From an uncultured Comamonas sp. (GTDB lineage: Bacteria > Pseudomonadota > Gammaproteobacteria > Burkholderiales > Burkholderiaceae_C), in contig CABIIJ010000001.1 in NCBI GenBank assembly GCA_902175065.1, positions 1-48,458 of the forward strand: DNA of 48,458 bases, written 5' to 3'. A program made the translations under genes and the position numbers. Shown piece after piece: positions 25,787 to 35,696 of the stretch; position 1 is the first letter of the stretch, and each line of letters opens with the position of its first letter. The notes under the pieces were generated by a model. That model searched no databases. It was not told the DNA's origin and was given only the letters and a program-made list of their open reading frames with translations.

Positions 25787-26581
25787 TCAATCCATCACCA
25801 GTCGTTGATTGAACTTCCGCAACAAAGCCAAACCAATAAAAACCAAAACCAAGGCCGCCTGATAAACAAACAGCAAATCGACCCCCGGCACCGAATGGTA
25901 ATAAGGGGAGAATGCAATACGCGCGGCTTCAATAGCATGGGCTAACGGATTGAGCAACAACAGGCTTAAATACGGCTCCTGGATGGCTGAAAGCGGAAAA
26001 ATAACACCGGAAATCATCATCAATGGCATCATGATGAAACCAATAATACGCCCTGCCTCTGGCACCAGTTTTACCAACACCGCAAACACCAATCCCAGCC
26101 CCAGCGCACACAGCCAAACTGCGATAAAGGCTTCCAGCACCCCCCAGGCATTGACGGGCCAAGCCATCCAGCCAATAAAAGCACCGGCCAGGAGTACCGC
26201 CGTACTGATGAGAAGCATCAGAAAGCCTTCCACCAACGCCCGTACCAAGGCAACATCCCCAGGGCGTACTTGTCGATACGCAAAAAGAGATTTATTCGCA
26301 CTAATACCATTCTGCACTTGGGTCAAGGTACGCCGGAAAGTTAAGAAGACCAACATACCGATTGCAATCCACAAGGGAGTCTCAATACCTCCCACATGCC
26401 GCACACGGACAATAGTAAAAATCGCCACCAACCACATTACATTGATCAGCGGCTCCACAATCAACCACATCCAGGCCATGCGCGAACCGAACATACGCGT
26501 TCCGGCCTCACGTAAAAAAAGCGCCTTCCATACAGCACTTGTCAGTTTCAGGGACTTTTGAAATGCGGCGGAGTTCTGCAT
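25787..26581 (-). CDS. kpsM: Capsule ABC transporter, permease subunit
   Basis: The membrane subunit of the capsule exporter, about 264 residues and about six predicted membrane segments in the ABC-2 type fold. Typical features are the N-terminal amphipathic FLREAGTRMFGSRMAWMW and the hydrophobic segments around VMWLVAIFTIV, FLMLLISTAVLLAGAFIGW and FIMMPLMMISGVIFPLSAI. I chose the ATG at 26581; an in-frame TTG at 26602 lies inside the preceding gene. It begins 5 bases after the alpha-oxoamine synthase, showing that lipid-type chemistry and export are in one transcript. Confidence 0.93.
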   Translation of the reverse strand: MQNSAAFQKSLKLTSAVWKALFLREAGTRMFGSRMAWMWLIVEPLINVMWLVAIFTIVRVRHVGGIETPLWIAIGMLVFLTFRRTLTQVQNGISANKSLFAYRQVRPGDVALVRALVEGFLMLLISTAVLLAGAFIGWMAWPVNAWGVLEAFIAVWLCALGLGLVFAVLVKLVPEAGRIIGFIMMPLMMISGVIFPLSAIQEPYLSLLLLNPLAHAIEAARIAFSPYYHSVPGVDLLFVYQAALVLVFIGLALLRKFNQRLVMD

Positions 26582-26586
26582 ATTTC

Positions 26587-27885
26587 TTACAGGCTGCGGC
26601 AAATGGCAGCCACCGTAGTATCGATATGCGCCGGTGTATGCTGATTGCTCAAGAAAAAACGCAGCCGCGCTGCTTTTTCTTCCACTGCCGGGTGAATAAT
26701 GGGCTGCACGTTGATGCCTTCCTTGAATAGCGCATTGGATAATTTGGCGGCCTTCAAAGAGCTGCCCACAATGACCGGCACAATGGAAAATCCCTGCGAA
26801 AGCCCAATATTCAACCCCGCTTTTTTCGCTTCACTCAAAAAATACTGGGTAATCTGGCGCAGCTGATGCACCCGCTGGGGTTCCTGGCGCAGTATTTCCA
26901 GGCACTTCAATGCAGCAGCGGCCAGCGCTGGTGCCAAACCGACGCTGTAGACAAAGCCAGGGGCAGCGTATTTCAGGTGCTCGACCAGGGCACGCTGACC
27001 TGCGATGTAGCCGCCGCAGCCGGACATGGTTTTGCTGAGGGTGCCCATCCAGATGTCCACATCGGTTCCCGGTACGCCATAGTGCTCATGCAGACCGGTA
27101 CCCGTTGCGCCCAGCACGCCCAGGCTGTGGGCTTCGTCCACCATCAGGAAGGCTTGGTGACGACGCTTGATGTCAATCAACGTGGGCAGGTCCGGGATGT
27201 CGCCATCCATGCTGTAGTGGCCTTCGACGACGATCAGCACGCGCTCGAACTGGCCCCGGATTTCAGTCAGTATCTGGTCAAGCTGGGCCGCATCGTTGTG
27301 CGCAAACGAGCGCCGCGCAGCCCCGGAAAGCTTGATGCCTTCGATGATGCTGTTGTGCGCCAAGGCGTCGTGCAGCACCAGATCCCTGGGGCCGAACAGG
27401 TAGCCGATGGTGCTGACGTTGGTGGCGTGGCCGCTGACGAAGACCACGCAATCCTCCACGCCGTACACCTGAGCCAGGGCGCGTTCCAGATCGCGCTGAA
27501 CCGGGCGCTCGCCCGCCACCAATCTGCTGGCAGATACCGTGGTGCCATAGCGGTCTATGGCGTCTTTGGCCGCCTGATTGACGCGGGCATCCCCATTCAG
27601 GCCGAGATAGTTGTAGCTGGAGAAGTTGATGAACTCCCGGCCATCGATCTGCGTAGTGGCACCAGCCAAGCCGTCATGACTGACAAAAAACGGATTCGCC
27701 AGACCAAAACGCTCTGCCGCTGCCTTGGGCACCAGCATTTTTTCGTAGCCGGGAAAACGGTCGAAGCGGGTGAAATCTTTGGAAACCTTGCTGACAACCG
27801 GGACAGGCAATGCCGAAGCGGCGCCCTGCGCTGCTTCGGCTTTTTTCCCAAGGATGCGGTCAATCAGCTTTGCTTTTTGTGTCAT
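26587..27885 (-). CDS. Alpha-oxoamine synthase (PLP-dependent acyltransferase, RkpG-like)
   Basis: A 432-residue enzyme of the family that includes 8-amino-7-oxononanoate synthase, serine palmitoyltransferase and 2-amino-3-ketobutyrate CoA ligase. These join an acyl thioester to an amino acid with loss of CO2. Visible are NFSSYNYLGL (87-96), the substrate-site SGHATN, VDEAHSLG (249-256), and the PLP lysine in GTLSKTMSGCGGY (Lys 285). It has an N-terminal extension of about 60 residues compared with BioF. Its start overlaps the PKS stop (ATGA), so the acyl donor is probably the PKS acyl carrier domain. The rhizobial RkpG is a similar capsule-linked protein. A role in biotin synthesis is unlikely given the context. 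Confidence 0.85.
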   Translation of the reverse strand: MTQKAKLIDRILGKKAEAAQGAASALPVPVVSKVSKDFTRFDRFPGYEKMLVPKAAAERFGLANPFFVSHDGLAGATTQIDGREFINFSSYNYLGLNGDARVNQAAKDAIDRYGTTVSASRLVAGERPVQRDLERALAQVYGVEDCVVFVSGHATNVSTIGYLFGPRDLVLHDALAHNSIIEGIKLSGAARRSFAHNDAAQLDQILTEIRGQFERVLIVVEGHYSMDGDIPDLPTLIDIKRRHQAFLMVDEAHSLGVLGATGTGLHEHYGVPGTDVDIWMGTLSKTMSGCGGYIAGQRALVEHLKYAAPGFVYSVGLAPALAAAALKCLEILRQEPQRVHQLRQITQYFLSEAKKAGLNIGLSQGFSIVPVIVGSSLKAAKLSNALFKEGINVQPIIHPAVEEKAARLRFFLSNQHTPAHIDTTVAAICRSL

Positions 27886-30800
27886 GAGGTGAATCGGGTT
27901 CCTGTCTCGGCCAACTTGGCTGCATCACGGGCAAGCTCGGCAATTTCCTGCTCAGTCAAATCGGCGGCGTGCTGGGCAACCACCGTACCCACCATAGCCG
28001 AAGGGGCTGAATTATCGCTGACGCCTTGGGCCGTATCACTGCCCAGCAACTTGTCGGCAATTTTTGCGCTGACCTTGTACACGCTGGGGCTGTCGCCCAG
28101 CATCATCACTGGCAGTTGGATGCCGAAGCGCTGCTCCAGTCCCAGGGCCAGCTCCACCGCCATGAGCGAATCCATGCCCATGTCATGGAGGCTGGCGCGG
28201 GGGGTGATGCGCTCCGGCGCAATGCACAGGATTTGCGCCACTTGCTGGGCCACCAGCTCTTCGATCATGGCCGTGGCTTCGGCGGCAGTTTTGCCTTCCA
28301 ACAGGCTGCGGATGTCCAGACCATCCTGTCCAGCATTGGCATCCTGGTAACGCCAGTTCAACTGCCCGAAGCGCGAGCCTTTGGCCGCCGATGGCAACAG
28401 CCGCGCCAGCACCGGCCAATCGAAATTGGCAGGAATGACGTGCAAGGCATCCTCGGCCCAGATGTTTTGCAGCTGATCCAATGCCAGCTCTGCCGCCAGG
28501 GGGGCTTTGCCCAGACGCTGGGCCAGAGCATCCTTCACCGCCTCGTTGCGGGTAAGGTAGCCCGCATCGGCAATCGGCCCCCAGCCGATGCAGGTGGCAG
28601 GCAGGCCCAGGCTGCGACGCTGGGCCGCCAGGCCTTCCAGCCCCATATTGGCCGCCACGTAGTTGGCCTGACCGGGGTTGCCGATGGCCGTCGTGACCGA
28701 GGAATACAGCACGAAGTGCGTCAGCGGCTGGCCCAGAGTGGCCTCGTGCAGATTCCACGCGCCGACCAGTTTTGTGCGCAGCACGGCATCCATGCTGGCG
28801 GCATCCAGATTCAGCAGCAGCCGGTCGTCGAACTGCGCTGCGGCATGCAGCACCCCGGCCAGGGGCGGCATGGATTGGGCAATGTTGGCCACCAGCGCTT
28901 GCACAGCCCCCGGCTGGGTGATGTCGCAGGCCAGCGCCAGGGCTTGCACGCCCTGGCTGGCAAATTCTTCCAGCAGCGCGGCTGCGCCAGGAGTGTCTGC
29001 CCCGCGACGCCCGACCAGGGCCAGATGGCGCACGCCATGCTGTACCAGCCAGCGGGCCGACGCTAAGCCAAAGCCGGACAGGCCGCCCGTCACCAGCCAG
29101 GTGGCCTTGCCATCCAGTTGTATCGCCTGTGCCGCCGTGGGCTGCTGGACTGGCGGCTTGGCATTGGCCAACGTGACGACGATCTTGCCGATGTGGCGGG
29201 CCTGCTGCATCAGGCGGAAGGCATCCACGACCTGATCGGCGGCAAAGCTGCGGTAGGGCAAGGGGGCCAGCACTCCCTCGCGAAACAGTGCAATGACTTC
29301 GCCAAACAGGCGGGCCGCCAGTTGTGGCCGCCCCGTGAGCAGCTGGTCGGCATCGATGCCGAAATAGCTGATGTTGTCCTTGAACGGACGCAGGCCCACC
29401 GGGGTGTTTTCGAAAAAGTCGCGCTTGCCCAGCTCCAGAAAGCGGCCAAAGGGCTTGAGCACGTCCAGGCTGCGGCGCATGGCCTCGCCGGCCAGGGAGT
29501 TGAGCACGACGTCCACGCCCTCGCCATCGGTCAGTTGCAGAACGTCTTCGGCAAACTCCAGGCTGCGCGAGTCGAGCACATGGTCGGCACCCAGCAGTTG
29601 CACGAAGGTGCGCTTTTCGTCCGTGCCTGCAGTGGCAAAAATTTCCGCGCCCAAATGGCGGGCCAGCTGGATGGCAGCGATCCCCACGCCCCCGGCAGCA
29701 CCGTGGATCAGCACGCGCTCGCCCGGCTGCACGTCGGCCAGTTGCTTCAGGGCGTAATACACCGTCAGGAACACCGTGGGCACCGTGGCCGCCGCTTCGA
29801 ATGCCCAGCCTTGCGGCATGGGGGCCACGGCATCGGCACGGGTAACGATATGGCTGGCAAAGCACGAAGAGCCAAAGCCCATGACGGCATCGCCGACCTG
29901 CAAGTGCGTGACGCTGCTGCCGACACGGCTGACGACACCTGCAAACTCCAGCCCCAGGCTGGCCCCGGCGAAGCCTTTTTCCACGGCCTCATCGGGCAGC
30001 AGGCCCATGAGATACATCACGTCGCGGAAGTTCAGGCCGGTGGCCTGGGTGCGCACCTCGATTTCATGCGCCTGCAACGGCGCGGATTCCTGCGGCAGCC
30101 ACAGCAGGTTGCGCAACTGGCCGGGCACCAGGAAGTCCAGCTTGAAGCGTGCGCCCTCCTCCCCTGTTTCATCACCCTGCAGGCCTGTGGCCGCAGCCGG
30201 TTCATGCTCCTGCAGCATCGGAACGTGGCGGACACCTTCGGTCAGCAGAATTTCATTCTGGCCGTCGGGCTGCAGCAACTCGCGCTCCAGCTGCGCCAGC
30301 AAGCTGGCCTGCGAAGCGACGGCATCCAGATCAATCAAGGTACAGGTCAGTTGCGGGCATTCATTCATGACCACACGCCCCAAGCCCCACAACGCCGATT
30401 GAGCCGGGCTGCGCAAGCCTTGACAGGTAATGATCCACAGGCGTGGCGGTGTCTCCTGCTGCTGCACGGTCTGCACCAGTTCAAGCAGGCGGGTGACGGT
30501 GGCAATACTGTCTTCAGGGCTGTCCTGCCAGCCTTGCATCCAGACTATGTGGTGCACCACCGGAGCAGCAGCGTCATCCAGCAATACGTGCTGCCCCTGG
30601 GCCTGCAAGCGCTGTTGCAAATCCTGGGCCGCAGCCGCTGTGCCCTGATCTGCCAGCAGTTGCCAGGTCTGGGCGGTCACAGGCTCTGCCACCGGCACAT
30701 CGGCAGTTTGAACAGGGGCTTGCGCCAGAAGCAGATAAGCGCCTTCGTGCAATTGCTGCGCGGCAGGCTCCTCGATCAGCGCCGCATCCAGCCAGCCGCC

Positions 30801-33800
30801 CGCTGCCAGTGATTGCAGCCATGCGGCTGGCGCCAACAGGCTGGAAGTAGCCTGGCCCTGGCTGTTTTGCTGCCACCAGGCGCTATCCAGCCCCTGGATC
30901 AGATTGACGCTCCAATCCGGATAGCGTTCAGCGATTGCCAGAATTGCCCCAGGGACCAATTTGGCTTGTAGTTTTGCAAGGACAGCTTCGGGGTTGAACA
31001 TGCGGTGCAGGCTGTGCTGCACGATGACCACATCAAACTGCGCGGGCAGGCTGCGCTCGGCGGTCAGCGCCCCATCAGTGGCGGCATAGTGGGCCACGAG
31101 GATGGGGGCATCCTCCTCGTATTCCGCCGCCTGGCGTGTTGCCAAGTCTTCGCTGGTCAAGGCCAGCACGTAATCCAGACGGTCGGCAGGCAAGGCATGG
31201 AGGGCCGTTTTTGGCAATTCGCTCAAACCGGCAGAAATCTCCAGCACCCGCAGGCGCTGCCCTTGCGGCAAAGCAGTTGCCAGGCGTTGCAGCAAAGCCT
31301 GCAACAGGCTGCGCGTGCCCAGATAGGCCGGGTCGGTGTGGTAGAGCGATTCGGCAATGGGCGAGCGCTGCAATTGGGCGTGCAGCAGTTGGCGGGCATC
31401 CGGTTCGGTCAGCAATGCCGGCAAGGCAGCCCCCGCCGTGCCCAGCAGGGACAGTTGGGGCAGGCACGCCGGGGCATCACGCAGCAGGGCTTGCCACAAC
31501 TCCTGGGCGGGGGGCAGGTCAGCCTCCGCGACCAGGGCCGTGCCATCCAGCAAATCCTGGCTGCGCAGCAAATCCAGCAGCCATTGGCCATACGGCGTCT
31601 GCGCCAGGGTGGCTTGCCAGTCGGCAGGCTGGCGTTGCTGCAATTGCCGACAGGCTTCAAATGCGAAGGAAAGGGACAAGGCTTCCAGCAGGGGCAGCGT
31701 CTCGGTAAACCAGCGCTGCCGTTCCTCGGAACTGTTGCCGTCGACCAGATGCGCGGCCAGATCGGCGACGCTGACAATGGGCCGGGCCGTGGCTGCAGGA
31801 TGCGGCTGCAGCCAGGGGGCGATATGCCATTGCTGGATGGCAGCATCCTCCCCATGCTTCAGGTACGCAGCACGGAAGCGGCAGCCCTGGGCGCTGGCAA
31901 CCAGTTGGCCCTGAACGTCGAACAACTCGAAATCTGCCAGCGCCGAGCGCGTGCCGAAGCGGCGCAAATGGGCACGGAAGGTCACCACCGGCGCACTGCT
32001 GCGCACGTCGAGCTTGCCGATCTTGACCGGCAACAGGGCAATGCCACGCCCGTTGGCAATGGGTTCGGCAAAGAAATCCACCAGCGCCTGAAAGCACAGG
32101 TCGAGGACAGCAGGATGCAGCACATAAGCGGCCAGATGCACACTCGCATCCAACGCCAGTCGTGCCTGCAGGCAACGGCTGGCCGCATCGACCGCAACGC
32201 AGTCGATGCCTTGGAAAACCGGGCCATAGTCCAGCCCCAGGATCTTGGCGAGCTGGTAGTGCCGGGTGTGCTCGACCAGCTCCTGCGCTGCTGCAGAGGC
32301 AGCGGGGATCGAAACCAGTGGAATACGTGCCTGGGGGGCTTGCTGGGTGGCCTGGAGCAGACGGCCTGCGGCGTGCAGGGACCAGGCATCGCTGGACAAG
32401 CGCTGGCGGCTGAAAATCTGAAAGCTGCCATCACGCGGCTGCACCACCAGACGCAGGCTGCGGGCGTGTTCGCCATCGAACACCAGCGGAGAGAGGATGT
32501 CCAGCTCCTGCAGGGCGCATGGCCCGCTGCCCAGCCATTGGCGGGCCGCTGCCAAAGCCATTTCGGCGTACGCGGCCCCCGGAAAGACGATGGCACCACC
32601 CACCTGGTGATCGGGCAGCCAGGGCAGGATGGTGGGATCGAGCACGTTTTCCCAGGTCAATACGGCATCGGGGATGGCCCAGCCCAGCAACGGATGCACA
32701 CGGCGGCGCTGCAGGGCCTGCAGGCTCTCGACCGTGGTGGGCTGCCAGTGGCGTTCGCGCTGCCAGGGATAGTTGGGCAAACGGATACGCTGCCCAGGGC
32801 AGGGAAAATGGGCTTTCAGCACTTGGACATCTGCAAGCAAAATCGCCTTCAAACCCGCATCCTGCAAGCGCTGAAAGCTATCATCGTTGCGTTGCAGGGT
32901 GGGGAGCACACGGCCTGTGGCCTGCACCGCATCCAGGCTTTCCTTGACGTAGCGCTGCAAGATGGCGTGGGGACTGATTTCCACAAAAATACGGCAGCCC
33001 TGGGCGGCGGCCTGGGCCACGGCATCGGCAAAGCGCACCGGCTGGCGCACGTTCAGCCACCAGTAATCGGCACCCAGTTCGGTACCGGCCAGCGCAGCTC
33101 CCGTCACGGTGGAAATGAATTGCGCCTGGGTGGCCGCGGTCGGCGCCAGCCCTTGCAAGCGCCGGGCCAGATCGTCCCGGGCGCCTTCCATGTAGTGGCT
33201 GTGGAAAGCGTAGTCCAGATCGAGCAGACGGAAAAACACCTTTTGCGGCGCCAGCAGCGCCTCCAGACGCTGCAAGTCTTGCAGGCTGCCGGACAAGGTG
33301 ACGTTGGCCGGGCTGTTGATGCCGGCAATTTCAATATCGGCAGCAATCCCCCCCTCTGCGCCCAGCCGGGCGATGGCTTCCTGCGCAGCGGCTGCCGACA
33401 TGCCCACGGCGGCCATGCGGCCCTGGCCACGGGTCAGGTTCTGCGCCTGGCTGCGGGCGCAGATCACGGCGATGGCCTGTTCCAGGCTCAAGGCCCCGCA
33501 CGCCCAGGCGGCGGCAATTTCACCGACGCTGTGGCCCAGAACGGCGGCGGGCTGCACGCCCTGCTCCTGCAACAGCCGGGTAATGGCCACCTGCATGGCA
33601 AACAGCAGGGGCTGGGCCACGGCGGTGTCCTGCAACTGTGAACAGGCCGCATCGGCCTGCAACTGCTCCAGCAGGGAAAAGCCCGCCTGGGGGCGCATGG
33701 CCACATCCAGCTCCTGCACGATGCTGGCAAAGCGCGGGCTGGTCGCCAGCAAGGTTTGCCCCATGCCGACCCACTGGGCGCCGTTGCCGGCATAAACGAA

Positions 33801-35453
33801 GGCAATGTTGCCACTGGAGGCCAGGGCTTCTTCCTGCACCAGAGCCGGCAGGGCGCCGACTTCCTCGCCCTGGGCAAAGCGTTGCAGCGTCTCTATGGCC
33901 TCCGCCACACTGGCAGGCGCAAGCAGCAGGCACTGGGACAGGTGTTCTCGCCCAAACAGCGCCGCATGGGCAACGTCGTAGTAGCGCTGCGGATGATTCT
34001 GGAACAACTGCGCATAACTCCGGGCCAGGGCACGCAAGGCAGGCAGCGAGCGGGCGGAAATCCGCAGCGGCGCCAGCGCCCCCTCCGGGGCTGGCGGGGC
34101 GGCAACCGCACCAGCCTGTGGCAGGTACTGCTCCAGAAGCACATGGGCATTGGCGCCGCCAAAACCAAACGAATTCACCCCGGCAGCCAGGGGCTTGCCG
34201 GGGGATGTCTGCAGGGGATGCTGGTCAAACACCAGTTGCAGATTCAGTCCGGCAAAGTCGATGTTGGGGTTGGGGGTTTGCAGGTGCAGCGTGGGCGGCA
34301 GGGACTGGTTTTTCAGCGCCAGCACGGCCTTGACGAAGCCCGCCATGCCGGAAGCCGGTTCCATATGGCCCAGATTGGCCTTGACCGAACTGATCGGCAG
34401 CGGCTGGCTGCGCCCCTGCCCATAGACGGCGCCGATGGCAGCGGCCTCGATCGGATCGCCAACGGGGGTGCCTGTGCCGTGGGCTTCGATGAAGTCCACA
34501 TCGCTTGCCGCCAGCCCGCTTTTGGCCAGCACTTCGCGCATCAGTTCCACCTGCCCATCGCGGCTGGGAATGGTGATGCCGGTCTTGCGTGAGCCGTCGG
34601 CATTCACCCCGGTGGCGCGAATGACGGCATGGATTTCATCGCCATCGGCCTGCGCCTGCGCCAGGGGTTTGAGCAACAGCACGGCACCGCCTTCGGAGCG
34701 CACATAGCCGTTGCCGGCAGTGTCGAAGGGCTTGCAGCGCCCATCGGCGGACAGCATGGATGCCTTGGTGAACCCGACGAAGGGATAAGGGTGCAGCAAC
34801 AGGTTGACGCCGCCAACCAGGGCCGTCGAGGCCTCGCCTGTACGCAAACTGTTGCAGGCATGGTGCAGGGCCACCAAAGAAGACGAGCAGGCGGTATCCA
34901 CGGCCAGAGACGGGCCATGCAGATCCAATACATAGGAGATACGGTTGGCGGCCACGCTCAGGGTATTGCCCGTCATGGTGTGGGCCGAAAGGCTGGCCAG
35001 ATCGTCCAGGGCGCGGGTGCCGTAATCCAAGCCGGAGATGCCGACATACACCGAGCAATTGGTTCCCGCCAACCGGGACGCGGGCACGCCGGCGTTCTCC
35101 AGCGCCTCCCAGGCCAGTTCCAGCAGCAGGCGCTGCTGAGGGTCAAGCCAGGCGGCTTCGCGCGGGGAGATACCGAAAAAGCCCGCATCGAATTCTTCGA
35201 TGCGCGAGAGCACGCCCGCAGAATAGGTGACGCTGCGCCCGGCCTCGGAACGCCTGCCATGCTGCAGCTCTTGCGTCGCCCAGCGCCCGGACGGCACCTG
35301 GGTGATCAAGTCCTGCCGGTTTTGCAGTGCAGTCCAAAACTCCTGTTCCTCGCTATGGTCGCCAGGAAAGCGAAACGCCATGCCGATCACGGCAATGGGA
35401 GCAGAATTTTCAGTCAGGCAATTATTTTTCGGGGCAGGAGGGAAATCGGTCAC
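27882..35453 (-). CDS. Highly reducing type I polyketide synthase (RkpA-like), 2523 residues
   Basis: A single-module, probably iterative PKS. Order: ketosynthase (15-445; Cys 189 in VDTACSSS, His 325 in EAHGTGTP, His 363 in KANLGH); acyltransferase (550-850; GHSVG Ser 642, YAFHS malonyl-type motif); dehydratase (918-1205; His 949, Asp 1118 in HPAVLDLCFQ); a degenerate methyltransferase-like region (1395-1560; VLEISAGLS); a non-catalytic KR-like region; enoyl reductase (1775-2095; HGAAGGVG 1917-1924); ketoreductase (2116-2330; GGLSGFG, Ser 2251, Tyr 2265); acyl carrier (2395-2470; GMDSL, Ser 2429). No thioesterase is visible. All reductive domains look intact, so a saturated fatty-acid-like chain is expected. 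The GTG at 35453 is my start choice; no strong ribosome binding site is seen, and a longer frame runs into fdxA. It leads the capsule locus. Confidence 0.9.
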   Translation of the reverse strand: MTDFPPAPKNNCLTENSAPIAVIGMAFRFPGDHSEEQEFWTALQNRQDLITQVPSGRWATQELQHGRRSEAGRSVTYSAGVLSRIEEFDAGFFGISPREAAWLDPQQRLLLELAWEALENAGVPASRLAGTNCSVYVGISGLDYGTRALDDLASLSAHTMTGNTLSVAANRISYVLDLHGPSLAVDTACSSSLVALHHACNSLRTGEASTALVGGVNLLLHPYPFVGFTKASMLSADGRCKPFDTAGNGYVRSEGGAVLLLKPLAQAQADGDEIHAVIRATGVNADGSRKTGITIPSRDGQVELMREVLAKSGLAASDVDFIEAHGTGTPVGDPIEAAAIGAVYGQGRSQPLPISSVKANLGHMEPASGMAGFVKAVLALKNQSLPPTLHLQTPNPNIDFAGLNLQLVFDQHPLQTSPGKPLAAGVNSFGFGGANAHVLLEQYLPQAGAVAAPPAPEGALAPLRISARSLPALRALARSYAQLFQNHPQRYYDVAHAALFGREHLSQCLLLAPASVAEAIETLQRFAQGEEVGALPALVQEEALASSGNIAFVYAGNGAQWVGMGQTLLATSPRFASIVQELDVAMRPQAGFSLLEQLQADAACSQLQDTAVAQPLLFAMQVAITRLLQEQGVQPAAVLGHSVGEIAAAWACGALSLEQAIAVICARSQAQNLTRGQGRMAAVGMSAAAAQEAIARLGAEGGIAADIEIAGINSPANVTLSGSLQDLQRLEALLAPQKVFFRLLDLDYAFHSHYMEGARDDLARRLQGLAPTAATQAQFISTVTGAALAGTELGADYWWLNVRQPVRFADAVAQAAAQGCRIFVEISPHAILQRYVKESLDAVQATGRVLPTLQRNDDSFQRLQDAGLKAILLADVQVLKAHFPCPGQRIRLPNYPWQRERHWQPTTVESLQALQRRRVHPLLGWAIPDAVLTWENVLDPTILPWLPDHQVGGAIVFPGAAYAEMALAAARQWLGSGPCALQELDILSPLVFDGEHARSLRLVVQPRDGSFQIFSRQRLSSDAWSLHAAGRLLQATQQAPQARIPLVSIPAASAAAQELVEHTRHYQLAKILGLDYGPVFQGIDCVAVDAASRCLQARLALDASVHLAAYVLHPAVLDLCFQALVDFFAEPIANGRGIALLPVKIGKLDVRSSAPVVTFRAHLRRFGTRSALADFELFDVQGQLVASAQGCRFRAAYLKHGEDAAIQQWHIAPWLQPHPAATARPIVSVADLAAHLVDGNSSEERQRWFTETLPLLEALSLSFAFEACRQLQQRQPADWQATLAQTPYGQWLLDLLRSQDLLDGTALVAEADLPPAQELWQALLRDAPACLPQLSLLGTAGAALPALLTEPDARQLLHAQLQRSPIAESLYHTDPAYLGTRSLLQALLQRLATALPQGQRLRVLEISAGLSELPKTALHALPADRLDYVLALTSEDLATRQAAEYEEDAPILVAHYAATDGALTAERSLPAQFDVVIVQHSLHRMFNPEAVLAKLQAKLVPGAILAIAERYPDWSVNLIQGLDSAWWQQNSQGQATSSLLAPAAWLQSLAAGGWLDAALIEEPAAQQLHEGAYLLLAQAPVQTADVPVAEPVTAQTWQLLADQGTAAAAQDLQQRLQAQGQHVLLDDAAAPVVHHIVWMQGWQDSPEDSIATVTRLLELVQTVQQQETPPRLWIITCQGLRSPAQSALWGLGRVVMNECPQLTCTLIDLDAVASQASLLAQLERELLQPDGQNEILLTEGVRHVPMLQEHEPAAATGLQGDETGEEGARFKLDFLVPGQLRNLLWLPQESAPLQAHEIEVRTQATGLNFRDVMYLMGLLPDEAVEKGFAGASLGLEFAGVVSRVGSSVTHLQVGDAVMGFGSSCFASHIVTRADAVAPMPQGWAFEAAATVPTVFLTVYYALKQLADVQPGERVLIHGAAGGVGIAAIQLARHLGAEIFATAGTDEKRTFVQLLGADHVLDSRSLEFAEDVLQLTDGEGVDVVLNSLAGEAMRRSLDVLKPFGRFLELGKRDFFENTPVGLRPFKDNISYFGIDADQLLTGRPQLAARLFGEVIALFREGVLAPLPYRSFAADQVVDAFRLMQQARHIGKIVVTLANAKPPVQQPTAAQAIQLDGKATWLVTGGLSGFGLASARWLVQHGVRHLALVGRRGADTPGAAALLEEFASQGVQALALACDITQPGAVQALVANIAQSMPPLAGVLHAAAQFDDRLLLNLDAASMDAVLRTKLVGAWNLHEATLGQPLTHFVLYSSVTTAIGNPGQANYVAANMGLEGLAAQRRSLGLPATCIGWGPIADAGYLTRNEAVKDALAQRLGKAPLAAELALDQLQNIWAEDALHVIPANFDWPVLARLLPSAAKGSRFGQLNWRYQDANAGQDGLDIRSLLEGKTAAEATAMIEELVAQQVAQILCIAPERITPRASLHDMGMDSLMAVELALGLEQRFGIQLPVMMLGDSPSVYKVSAKIADKLLGSDTAQGVSDNSAPSAMVGTVVAQHAADLTEQEIAELARDAAKLAETGTRFTS

Positions 35454-35696
35454 GCTACGGCTTACAAGAGGCTGGCAAAGGTTGCGGATTATATTCACCC
35501 CCCGGGACAAGGCCGTACATCTGCGGAACTGCTTGAAATGCCTTGCTTTGTCCCTCGGGAAAGAATTTTCGACCGCGCAAATTTCCGCAAAATATGGGCA
35601 CTGCCAGCATTGCCAATAGGGCCTTGGGCTGCCAGCGCTACGGAAAATCCCTAAAATCAGGGATTCCTCCGCTTCTTCAGTAATAAAAAGACTGCC
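35454..35696. promoter_or_regulatory. Divergent promoter region between the PKS and fdxA
   Basis: A 243-base gap from which the capsule locus (minus) and fdxA (plus) diverge. It must hold the main capsule promoter unless transcription enters from elsewhere. A 7-base inverted repeat AATCCCT/AGGGATT at 35646-35665 lies 31 bases before the fdxA start and could be an operator or a leader hairpin. No convincing -35/-10 pair could be fixed by eye. Confidence 0.4.

Noticed and set aside
26587-27885. Annotation as BioF for biotin synthesis
   Set aside because: No other bio genes are nearby; the protein has an N-terminal extension and is translationally coupled to a PKS in a capsule operon.
31005-33641. 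Long open frame (878 codons) on the plus strand opposite the PKS
   Set aside because: It mirrors the GC-rich codon pattern of the PKS; its translation is low in structure with many Gln, His and Arg residues and no motif, while the minus strand has continuous PKS motifs.
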